Part shown: positions 54,027-64,000 of the stretch, piece after piece
How positions within the stretch are numbered: position 1 is the first letter of the stretch
Layout of the letters: each line of letters begins with the position of its first letter
Origin: Echiichthys vipera
Lineage: Eukaryota > Chordata > Actinopteri > Perciformes > Trachinidae
DNA length: 64,000 nucleotides
Direction of reading: 5' to 3'
NCBI GenBank assembly: GCA_963691815.1
Contig: OY829654.1
Location: 6,784,878-6,848,877 of the forward strand
Program-made: the position numbers and the translations under genes
The notes under the pieces: model-generated
Told to the model about the DNA's origin: nothing
What the model saw: the letters and a program-made list of their open reading frames with translations, nothing else
Databases searched by the model: none

Positions 54027-57000
54027 GGTGTTACCCAAACACATGTTAAGTATGTTCATCAAAAGGACCCGCAGAACGCTCCATTAACTAGCAGACGTCA
54101 AATGTAGGACGAGGAGGGGTGTTTAATAGGGGATGATGTCAGTCAAAGCCGAGTGAAAATAAATGCAGCAGGTGTATATAATGATCCCCATAAGAGATAC
54201 TGTACATCCAAACGCATCAGGGAAACTTTAAAGTCCGGATGTCTCGATTAAAGAAGCCGACGAACACTGTATTTTGACGGGGCGTAATCGGCTGATCTGT
54301 AAAACAGAGTCCCTTTAAATCTGGTGTTTACTCAGAACTTTCTTGGAAATAAGCATACTAAATGACTACTTGATTATAAATAAATGTTAGTCCACTAAGA
54401 CTAAAAATAACCTCAAAAATCAACTAAGAGGGGGAGCCGTACTTTAAAGGATCATTTTTGCTTTTTTTAAATACGGCAACATTGCTTCAAGCCAGACAGG
54501 GAAAGAAATAGGAAACAGTCATCAGACAGTTGACCACGTACTAATCCTGGGGGGTGTCCTTGTCTGACGTACATTGGTAATATTATTACTATTAGTAATA
54601 TTTCTATTATTTTTTTAGTGACTGTTATTATTGTTGTTGCTGTGCATGTCTCTCCATCGCACTGACTGGAGCGCTTCAACACATGGAGAAATCCAAAGTG
54701 AGACAGGGTCAGCTATTACAGTTGCAAAGTCATGATTGGACAATCACAGTACGGGGGAAGGTGGTTTAGCAAATGGCCAACAGCTAAGTCAGTTTTTCTA
54801 AAATCACTAAAAATAGATAAAAATGCAACAGTGCAACATTGAAGGTGGTGGTACACCGTCACAAGAAGACTGAGCGTGCACACAACCACGACAAGTACGG
54901 TAAGTTGAATATATGGATGCACCGATTGGAAAATCCTGGGCTGTTAATGATGATTAAAATAACAATCTGTCCAATAGCCAATGTTTTTTTGTTGTTGAAT
55001 ATTCCCCCTTTTGTGCCAGTTTGGATGAACAGCGTTTGGCCCTTTTCTGTAGCAAAAGTCACCGAGGAATGCAGCATTGAAGATCTGCCGAAACTCACCG
55101 AATGACGCTAAACAACGCGCTTTTATCACGCTCTGCCAACATCTCCGATGCTCCATTCCTCAGGGTCTTCAGAGACAGGCCAAACACCCTTCATCTGAAC
55201 ACATGCCCACATTACTATGACACAAAGCGGGATTAAAAATCAGCAAAATATATTTTTTTATCCTTTTAACACAACATTAAGTCATGTGCAGGCCGATTGT
55301 GAGAAAGGCAAATATTGTCCGATACCAATGTTCGGCACATCCCTGGTTGAATCATTAAGTCAGTTTGTAATCTGTGAAGGACTTGAACAATTAACAGTTT
55401 GGGGAATAATTCACCTTTGTTTCATCTTTAAAAAACAAAAAAAAGTTAGTATGATCATGTTTCTGGTTTTGCGCCACTGCTGTCCCAGCGTCACTACTGC
55501 AACAGAAAAGTTGGCCGCAAAATCCAATATTGACTGAAGTTACGCTTGAAAAAGACAGATCATATCTCTATATCAGACTCTAGTCCATCAGTGTGTGTGA
55601 CTCATTTGCTTCTTGTAAGTATTTGGACACCAGATAGACGACAGACTGTAACTGAACACTGCATTTCATAATGATGTCCTCCTCTGCACGGTGAGACATG
55701 ATGGATGACCGTTTTTCCCAGATTACACATTATAGAAATTTAGGAGAAATGGGCCCATTTTGAATTATTAACACACTGACATCATTTTCAAAATACCATT
55801 AGGGAATAAAACTATTTGCATTTCCTCTCCAGCTAATTAATATGCAAATTGCACAAGTGTTGACTAAAAAACTACTCAACTCCCCAGTGAACAGCTGCGC
55901 TGATGATGCATCATGAACACCAGCTCCACCATCTATTTTTCTTCATGCAGCAGAGTATTGTGCAAACAATCTAAAAAGGTGAAACCAGACACTGCCCAGA
56001 GGTCCATCTGAAAGCACAGAGTCACTCCGGGTTTGAGCTTTTGCCACAGAAAACAACAAACTCAGGAACAAACATGCTCACAGGAAATACTGTAACTCCT
56101 GTGCATTCCAGTGTAAGGTATGTTTCAACATGCAGCCCACGAAAATGATTACCTCCTCATCTTCCACAACTCATTTTCCTACCAGAGAACTGGATTAGTT
56201 TGCTTTTTAAAAAAAAAACTGAATTTAACTACTGGCAACATTAAATAATCTCTTAATTCCCTTTAACGGCTGTATCTGGAAGAGCCAGATATTTACACAA
56301 CGACCGAATGACACATGCCACTGTCACAGTGTCGTCACTGAGGAAAAACAACGCTCTCAAGCTGCCTCTCAAGGGCAGAAACACTAAATCCTCTTTGCGC
56401 TGAAGAACTAAACACAGCCGACACTATTCATCTCAGGGTGATCAATACGATTGCAGGAGAAAAGCACCACTCACCAGCAGCTGCTCTCTATCCGCTCTAA
56501 CAAAGTCAAGTGTACTGACTGCTGTCTCAGGCAATCTTGGCTGGGCTGTGACGCAACCAGCCTTCCTATCCGTAGCTCCAGGGCAGGAGAAGAAAAAGAG
56601 ACAGACAGGAGGGTGGTGAACAAGACCAAAAAAGGAGGAAGCTAGAGGGAGGGAAAGAAAACTGGTCATTTTAAAGTTAAACTAAAACTGATTGTTGGGA
56701 AAAACCATTTCCAGTTTGGGATACAGAATACGTAAAGAAGAGATCCCTGGTGGGTGCCAGCTGGTACAACTGGTCTGCTGATTTAAGAAGCAGATGGGAA
56801 ATATGCAGACAAAGGAGGGGAAAAGAAGACTTAAAGTGCTGCTCTGCACATATGCAAAAGTGGGATACCTTCACAGCCTCACACTGACAGGAAATACCAT
56901 CAACGGAACATTATTTACCAATTATTTCATTATCGTTTGACAGTTCCACAAAAGGGAAAATTTGCTGCTTTTTATTGTTTTACAACATAAATCAACTGAA

Positions 57001-57109
57001 TATTGTTGGGTTCTGTCGGTTGACCAAAAAAGGACATTGGGAAAAGTCACCTTGAGCTCTGGAAAACTGAAAGTATTTCATGGTTTCTGAGGTTTTGCAG
57101 ATCTGAGGC

Positions 57110-57540
57110 TGAAAGATACTGTATGTCCAATTTGTTTTATCCCGTTATAGGTCATTTCATATCTCAGTAACGATACATAGCATGTTTTCTGGTAATTCAA
57201 TAAATCAATAGTCTATATGGAATAACCACATGTAAAACCTATTTTTATATTTGCGTATGTGGGAAAATACTTGACATTTTCGCATTTTATTAAAAACGTT
57301 GGTGAAAATGAGCATAACGTGTTGGGATCAGAACGTCAAGCATCGTAAAAATGACAAATTTTGCCGTAACAACATTACGATAGATTTTTTTTCATAAAGT
57401 TTTAATAATATGCATCTTCCTTCTTCTATATATTAAGATAACGGACTTTCAATTCAGACAGCTTAATTGCGCATGATGAAATCTCAATATGATTTTTTTT
57501 ACGATATCGACGATAAATTCAACAATTAATAACAAGTCCT
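57110..57540 (+). repeat. ggctggacaatatgg-family repeat, diverged copy
   Basis: Shares cgatacatagcatgttttct followed by ggtaattcaataaatc and a later acgatatcgacgataaattc with the family. Borders approximate. Confidence 0.5.
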
Positions 57541-57715
57541 ACTTCAGTTAGGCGACCTTTTCCTTTTCTACAGAGTATGAATGAAAACTGCAGCAGTAAA
57601 TAATGAAGTGTTTCTCCAGCAACACTCTCAACACTTCATATGCATTAAAAAACAAAGAGATGTAAAATAGAATCCAGGAGAAAAGCTTGTTCTTTAGATT
57701 ATATTCACCTACCAT

Positions 57716-57736
57716 AGAAAACTCCACTTCCATGGA
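57716..57736 (-). other. Candidate start exon (MEVEFSM) in phase with the first plekhg5 exon
   Basis: On the minus strand ATG GAA GTG GAG TTT TCT ATG is followed by gtaggt, a phase-0 donor that would join in frame to VCHHPDC at 46099. The human long isoform has a comparably short first coding segment (about 8 residues) but a different sequence, so this is only one possibility. Confidence 0.15.
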
Positions 57737-58375
57737 ACGGCAACCCCTTTGAGTTTCAATAGAAGAACCAATCAATATCTCCAATAGACAGCAGGCGGTG
57801 AAAGTTTCAGTCCCAACTCTGGGTCGAAACTTGCTCTTCAGTCCCTCTCTATGTGTGCGAGTGCGTTTCAAAATAATCCTGAGCACAATCTGTTAATCTG
57901 ACGGCCGGTTTGATAGAAAGAACGTGACAAAACCTAAGAGGCTCACTCTGTTTACTACCGCAGTCTACTGGGAAGGCACACAAGAACACAGAGAAAATCA
58001 TCAACCCCGCCTATCTGCTCAATCACACCCCCACAAGCTCACACACATCCAGGCTGACTCATGAAAACTCCCACTGAAAGTGAGCTCTTTTTCTCCTGAG
58101 AAAAGTTTTCCATCTGACGTACAGTTCAGTGATGTTTTGGCTGAACCAGATGTAAAAAAAAAAAAAAACTCATCCACAATAATCCATTTTTGTGTTATTC
58201 GTGTCTCCTGCTTGATTTAGTACTTTGTTTTGACCTTTGACCCTGAGGTGATAGAAGGTTCAACAAGGAGAGTTCAGTTGGGAAACGTGATGCCAGAGGG
58301 GGGAAGTAAATGCGTGAGGAAGAACAAATAGATCCGTACGGCATTAAAACCCCTGTATCCATTTGTTCTTCTAAG

Positions 58376-58445
58376 TCAGGGGTTCTCAAACTTTTTCAGC
58401 CGAAGACGCAGAGGAGAAATCGGGTGTCTCCCCAGGAAGGCAAAC
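58376..58445 (+). repeat. Fragment related to the caggggttctcaaac hAT-like family
   Basis: tcaggggttctcaaactttttcag repeats the left end seen at 21384. The other end could not be placed. Confidence 0.5.
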
Positions 58446-58924
58446 TTCCAAAAAGACGTTAATTCAAGCAATCGAGAGCCAGGGAATCACAGAAGTCACA
58501 CTCAACGTCACCTCAGCCAGAGAGCTTGCCGTACACAAGTTTTTCAGGTCAAGGTCCGTGAAAGAAGATCCCGGTTTGATACTACTTGATCACGATACTT
58601 GGGTGCCCTATTTGATATGTTTTGCGATTTAATATTATGATTTGTTGCAATTTTTGTTCACTTTTTTAACAAAAGGTTGATCTAGAGGCTTTTACTCTGG
58701 AAAATTGCTAAATTCATTCGGTTAAAACACTCGATTTTGTGTCTGGCCTCAACTCGAATGTATCGTCATGTTATTCAGAGAAAATAAACTACTTCTACAT
58801 GAACTAAAATAAAATTAATCAACTGACTCTTTCATGCATTCCAGCACTAAAAAACAGTTTAAATAATTGGTTTATAAAGAATTGTGATACTTGAGATTTT
58901 TTGTCTTTCAATTACTCTTTTATA

Positions 58925-59115
58925 GATTTTTTTGACTATTTTTGCAGTTTTTCAAGCCTTTATTATATAGAATAGACAGGAAAAGGGGTGAGAGAGGGGA
59001 GGATAAATGCAGCGAAGGGCAACAGGTCGAAGTCGAACACGTGGCCGCTGCCTCAAGTACCTTCAGCTTCTTTACAGGGGGCGACTGCTCTAATCACTGT
59101 GCCAACGGCCGCCCC
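58925..59115 (+). repeat. Teleost repeat with tRNA-like B-box text
   Basis: agacaggaaaaggggtgagag, aacaggtcgaagtcgaacac and gtggccgctgcctcaag match a widespread fish repeat, often written ggtcggagtcgaacccgcggccgctgc. The ggtcgaagtcgaac stretch resembles a tRNA B box, but no tRNA fold is visible. Confidence 0.55.
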
Positions 59116-59563
59116 CATAGTTTATATTTTTTATTCTATTCTATTTAGCTACTGCACCTGTTTTTATGTATTTCTGTTACTTCTTTACTCAGCTGTATTT
59201 ACCTCTGTTCCCTCTACTGCAACAACTGATCATACAGGTGAATCTCATCTCATAAAAACTAGAGGTGTGGCATTTAAAAGAAGGCGGCGTTTTCCAGGCA
59301 GGGAGGTTCTAATGAAGTGACGATATCCAGTTGAATTATGGGAAATGTCTTTTTAGAGTCTGGGACAAAAGTCATATTATTTTGGCCTTTGACTGTTCTG
59401 TTTTTAATCCGTCTCTCTTAAATCCACCAACTTTATGGAGATCCTGAAAAGAAAACTGATTCCTGATTCTAAAATGTGAGGATTTGTTGTTTTTCTGCAG
59501 TCAGTACATTAATCAAAAATAGAAATAATCATTAAGGTTAAATCTTTTGGTGTGGTGGGGTGT

Positions 59564-59565
<2 letters not shown>

Positions 59566-59597
<32 letters not shown>
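59566..59597. repeat. (GT)n microsatellite
   Basis: About 15 GT units in upstream sequence. Confidence 0.93.
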
Positions 59598-59598
<1 letters not shown>

Positions 59599-60010
59599 AG
59601 AGCACGGCGCTGTGTGGGAGTGAGATATAAGAGCAAGTATGATTCATAGCCTGATGTTACAGTCTGTTGCGTTGACCGCAAACACTACAGCCCACTACTC
59701 TCTGTTCTTTTGTCATTCAGGTTAATCCCAGATGAACTGTGTTTAAATATCCCGCAATTAGCTAGCTGACAAAAACAATTCGAGCCCCTGAGGCTGGGGG
59801 CCTGCGTGTTTGTAGTAAGAGAAGAGAGGGGTAGGTTTTAATGCCCAACCCCCCCCTTTCCTCGTCCTGTGTCTTCAAAACAAAGTGACCTGTTGAATCT
59901 GTGTCTGCCCCCCACTGTCAGCCCTAATTAGGGGAGGCTATATTTAAAAGAGTGGACAGCAGCGACGCAATTATCTTCAAGAATTAGACCCCACTGGCAC
60001 TGCCATTGTT

Positions 60011-60038
60011 GGGGGGAGGGAGGGGGGGGGGGGGGGGG
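60011..60038. repeat. G-rich run
   Basis: ggggggaggg followed by a run of 17 or so G; a possible G-quadruplex and a region prone to sequencing error. Confidence 0.9.
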
Positions 60039-60246
60039 CTTGAACACGAGTGACCTTCCCCTTGATACCTGACCTTGGCATTAACCCCTCAATAACCTAT
60101 AAGCTAGGGATTCATTCAAGTTTTCAGTGGAGCGGTTAGACAAGAGGGGAAAAAACAAAGGGAAATGGGAGCGCAAAGATAATGAGGATGAGCATGTTGG
60201 TGTGAGAAAAAGAAGTGAAAAGGATTAAAGCCAAATGTCCCCCCCG

Positions 60247-60269
60247 AGATGATGATGATGATGATGATG

Positions 60270-60309
<40 letters not shown>
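60247..60309. repeat. (GAT)n-(GCT)n trinucleotide repeat
   Basis: About 8 GAT units directly followed by about 12 GCT/CTG units. The poly-Ser or poly-Ala frames on the minus strand come from the repeat, and I see no gene around it. Confidence 0.95.
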
Positions 60310-60310
<1 letters not shown>

Positions 60311-61959
60311 AGCTCCACGATTTGGCTTCAGTTCAGGAGTGATCTCGAGAGCATGCTTCCAACGCCATAATAACAGGTTCTGAATTGGAGATTTTTTTTC
60401 AAGGCTTATCATCGCCTCTCTAACTAAGCACTGCAGACTGCTGTTCTCACAGCATTTCATTAAGCAGTGCTTGTTTACGTTCTCGGAAAAACACTCGGAG
60501 CAAACCGACAATTAGTGGGGTTTGCCGTGGGAAGACTCTTCGCATGCGAGGGATTTAAAGGGGGTTGTTTTCTCAATCCGTGTCCTCACTGGGGGCCCTT
60601 CTCTTTAAGTCTTTGAACCCCCGGCTATATTGGTCGGCCCATGCAAGGCCGTTTCCATCGGAGCATCAGTCAGGTACCCCTCTTCCTGTTATTCCCCCCG
60701 TCTGCCGCGACACCGCTTCCTGGCTAGGATGCTCCTCGGGGGTTGAACTGGCGTCACTGGTAGGTGCACCTCCCTTACCATGGTGTTTGTACCTTCCTGA
60801 CTAGACAGTGCATGTATGGACACACACACATAAGTCAGTGTCCAGCCTGTTTGTTATTGCTGGAAGACCGGTCCAACTGATTTTTTTTCCACTCGCCCTG
60901 ATGGACATATAGATTTCCCATTTTTTACATCGTTATTTTGGTTAGTTAGGAAACTCCGTGGGGCATCTTAAAGTTAAATAAGTTACATGTTCAAAATACG
61001 ACTAATGAATTAGTCTGGCTACACACATACATTTTGGGCATTTGGGCAGTTAGCCACCATAAGCTACTGGTCATACCAGGCTAAGTCCCGCTGCGGCAGC
61101 AAAAGACACGTAATGGATTGAGTTATTCAAGGGTGTGCTTTGTTGCTAATTCATTTCATTTGTAAGATTGGAATTGTGTAATTTCTTTCTTTAAAAGTCA
61201 CGTAGTCTCGCAATCAGCAGGTGTTGAAATACTTCCAGCAAAAGAGATGAAAACACAAACAACGCGCAGACAAAACTACGCACTCTACATGCTGTGTTTT
61301 ATATTTTCACTGGAATGGGCCACTTTCATTCAGTCACCTTTTCAGTGAAGTTAGGTGGTGAAAAATGAGTCACTATCTCAGAGTCATCGGCCTCTCTTTC
61401 TGTCCCATAGGACTGGAAAAATACAGACTCTGTAATCGGTTTATGAAGGATGTGTGGTGTCTGTACAAAAGGGAGCTGCTAGATTAACATAAACATGGGA
61501 ATATCAACCACTGAAGGGTAAGGGAAGACCGTCTGTATGTGTGACTTGTGTAGTACGACGAGGCCAGCTGTCACTCAACACAAAAAACCCTATCCTTACG
61601 CAAGACTGATCAATTCAGTCTTTCCCATGCGCTGCCAATGGGCAGTGAAGTCCACCTACTGTAAACTCACACTGGTAACAGTCATAGCAGGGCTGATTAT
61701 GAGGTAAACAAAGTCACACGGTGAATCAAAAGGCAATGTGTTAAAAAGCAAGAGAGGGCCAGACAGTCTGATCCAGCGTGCATTTTTCCACCAAATGAAA
61801 CACTCAGGATCATTTCTCCTTGGCGCACATAATAAGAAGGACTTTTAAACGCATTTCGATGTGACTGGATAGTTTACAGGTCTTATTAAAGCCTGGTACA
61901 TTGTACGGCCCCTCAGCCAACTGGGCCACAACACGCTGACTGAATCTGGCATGTGCTTC

Positions 61960-62215
61960 CAAAAGTCCTTTTTAGGCATGGCTCTATGGGTGGAAATGTT
62001 GGTCTGTCTGCCGGTTCTCCACTTCGGTCCGGACTCGAATATCTCATTAACTATTTTAGATCGACCCCCAGGTGACATTTGTGGCTTTGATTGTTTCAAC
62101 ATCTACTGAATGAATCGCCGTGAAATCTGGTTCAGATATCCATTTTCCCTTAAGGACGAAATGTAATAACTTTGGTGGTTCTTTTGACTTTCCATGTAGC
62201 ACAATCATTGGTCTG
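61960..62215 (+). repeat. Common teleost repeat (ttcggtccggactcgaatatctc)
   Basis: atgttggtctgtctgccggt, cactactttggtccagactgaaatatctcaa-like text, tgaatcgccgtgaaatctggt, and ctttggtggttcttttgact follow the order of a very common fish dispersed repeat (gattgccatgaaatttggta in other copies). Not a gene. Confidence 0.65.
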
Positions 62216-62919
62216 AATAAGACATAAGTCATGAACTATTGCTGTTGTGTTGGTCATTGACAAGACTGTGTCCCGGGGTACAACTGTCTGAACTGCTGTG
62301 TTCCTGCTTGACGTCTCCTGCTTCTACTATTACTATTACTATCCATATTTCCATAATTATTACTGCCTTCTTGTCAAGGGAAGGTTTTTGTCGCCACTGT
62401 TTCCAAGTCTCTGTTTCCATTGTTGCCGTTATGGCTTTGTGTTTGCTCATGGGGGAATTGTTGGGTCTCTGAAAATCCTAAACTTACTCTTTATGGAAAG
62501 GGTCCTGACATAACTTTGGTTATTAAAATGTTTAAATTAGTTAAAATTTAACGGAAGGTTTTGGATTGTCCGATACTTAAATGAACTTGGTAAACATTAA
62601 CTTTACTATTTAGCTCAAAGCACCACTGTGCTAGCATGTCTATAGGCTTTTTATTAGAAATTATGGCATTTTATTTTACAGAATGTGATAACTGTGTGAA
62701 TTGTACCTGTGTATTATTTCTCTAGTAAATTATCAAAAATCTACATCGTCGAAACGATATATAAAAATGTCTATTGTACACATTTTTCAGGTTGTTTTCC
62801 ATCACAATGTCGAACAACGGCAGATTGCGTTAGGGCAATATCTATACCATGTGGACGCCATTCCACATTTTGATCATTTGATATTTGATAAAATGAGAAG
62901 ATGATCAGAGCTGTTCACT

Positions 62920-63178
62920 TGTCAATAATAAGTTTTTCCATTCATATAGACTATTTATGAATTTCCAGAAAACATGATACATCAGGATATACTGTATATT
63001 ACAACATGTGTCAGCTGTAGCTGTTTTTTCCCCAAAAAAATGTATTGAATTTTGCAGACAATCAAACAAGAGCAAGTATAACAGTTACACAGTGTATCTG
63101 CTGTTGCCGTTTTTTTAATGTCCTTTAGAAATTAATTGAAACGGCATAAAAAATTTTCACAATTCACCCAGCCCTAGT
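62920..63178 (-). repeat. ggctggacaatatgg-family repeat, minus orientation
   Basis: Contains tttccagaaaacatgatac, aggatatactgtatattaca, and ends cacaattcacccagccctag, the complement of the family start ctagggctggg. Confidence 0.6.
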
Positions 63179-64000
63179 TTAAAGGAAAAAAGTGAAATTA
63201 AATGGAAACAACCATCAACACTGACATATACTATAACTAGTCTATTACCTAAACTGTAGCAGTGACTCGCAGTTCTGTCTGACACTGATTTATGGACAAA
63301 TTTAAGCATGAAGCTACCTTTGTCACACAGTACTGGAGTGAGTTTTTAACTCAAGACTGAAACACTTCGATGATCTGATTCTTGAGCTGCTTTCTTTACA
63401 GAAAAACTCTGTATGAAGTCTACCTCTAATTTCTGTTCAGTCTAGCAGCAGAAAATCTGTGAACGAGTAGGAAATGCTCACCCTTCCCTTAATAATAAAC
63501 AAATTAACACCAGTGTATCTTGACAGTCAGCGTCATGTTGTAAAGTCATTATGTAACTTTTCCTCCCCTGATGTCTAAATGAGTCCAGAGTCATCAGAGC
63601 GCTGCAGACCACCGTTTCCATTAGTGGGCCTGCATTACTTCATAAACTTTTCCAAGAACTTTACAGTTATAGCTGAGGTCACATCCTGTTACATTTTCTT
63701 CCGCCAGAAAACCAATTTAAAGACTCTGTAATCTGCAGCCACTCATGTTACTCAAAGTGCAGTACAAGCTGTGAGAAATACATGCGGGTAGCAATCGAGC
63801 CAAACTGATGAGCCTACTGTGTTTTTCCTGTTCTGAAACAAATCAATTTTGACATCTTACGTTTTAAAGACCATGGAAAAACATTTGCACAGAGAAGAAA
63901 AGGGCAAAGAAAGAGGACATAAGAAGAAAGAAACATAACGTATTCCTCAAAATAACCACTAGAAGACTGAGAGGATGCATACGGCTGTTTTAAACTGCGC

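Noticed and set aside
56442..56669. Minus-strand frame ending REQLL at donor gtgagt (56486) as a plekhg5 first exon
   Set aside because: Phase fits, but the upstream frame is low-complexity and unlike any plekhg5 N-terminus; left only as a donor-like site.
58984..59110. tRNA gene
   Set aside because: B-box-like text is present but there is no cloverleaf or A box at the right distance; it belongs to a dispersed repeat.
60565..60804. 79-codon plus-strand frame with LYWSAHARPFPSEHQ
   Set aside because: Considered as retroelement or gene; no domain recognised, no splice sites, no repeat copy in the window.

Overview
The window is vertebrate nuclear DNA, almost certainly from a teleost fish. Short exons with GT/AG borders are separated by long AT-rich introns full of fish-type interspersed repeats, and there are very long CA microsatellites. 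There is no bacterial-style gene packing, CRISPR array or operon. Nearly all open frames of 60-100 codons are chance frames or lie inside repeats; the real coding sequence is in spliced exons, which I assembled by hand from splice sites, codon phase and resemblance to known families.

Two genes are supported, both on the minus strand and in tandem. (1) Positions 1574-7352 hold the 5' part of a Sosondowah (SOWAH) family gene: exons 1-3, starting at the ATG at 7352-7350, with the rest of the gene beyond the left edge. (2) Positions 15708-46099 hold plekhg5 (Syx, a RhoA guanine-nucleotide exchange factor). I resolve 19 coding exons that join in one frame for 3339 nt, which is 1112 codons plus stop from the first codon of the most 5' exon found, or 1079 codons from the Met at 46000. 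It encodes a Cys/His-rich N-terminal segment, a Ras-binding-like ubiquitin fold, DH and PH domains, and a long Ser/Glu-rich tail. The last coding exon is a 10-nt stub that gives the C-terminus Ser-Glu-Val, a class I PDZ ligand. The long open frame that appears to end at 16122 reads through this exon's splice donor. The 3' UTR probably runs to about 14330.

Layout: 1-7352 SOWAH gene with introns full of repeats (including a foldback element at about 2407-2690); 7353-14340 intergenic, with a retroposon (9689-10007), a hAT-like element (10506-10918) inside a 47-bp tandem array, and a 0.3-kb tandem duplication (13127-13745); 14340-17668 plekhg5 3' end; 17553-25708 the PH, DH and linker exons; 25709-40225 a 14.5-kb intron with two candidate alternative first exons (32118-32231 and 28794-28832), a CpG-rich patch, a LINE 3' end and a 209-bp CA array; 40226-46099 the N-terminal exons, including a 1.6-kb intron mostly filled by two Harbinger-like elements in inverted orientation; 46100-64000 upstream sequence or 5' introns of plekhg5, where I could not place the start exon with confidence.

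I did not find a new biological system. The most interesting items are the concealed PDZ-ligand exon, the inverted twin transposons in a plekhg5 intron, and the phase-compatible candidate alternative promoters. All family assignments rest on recognition of sequence from memory; no search was run.
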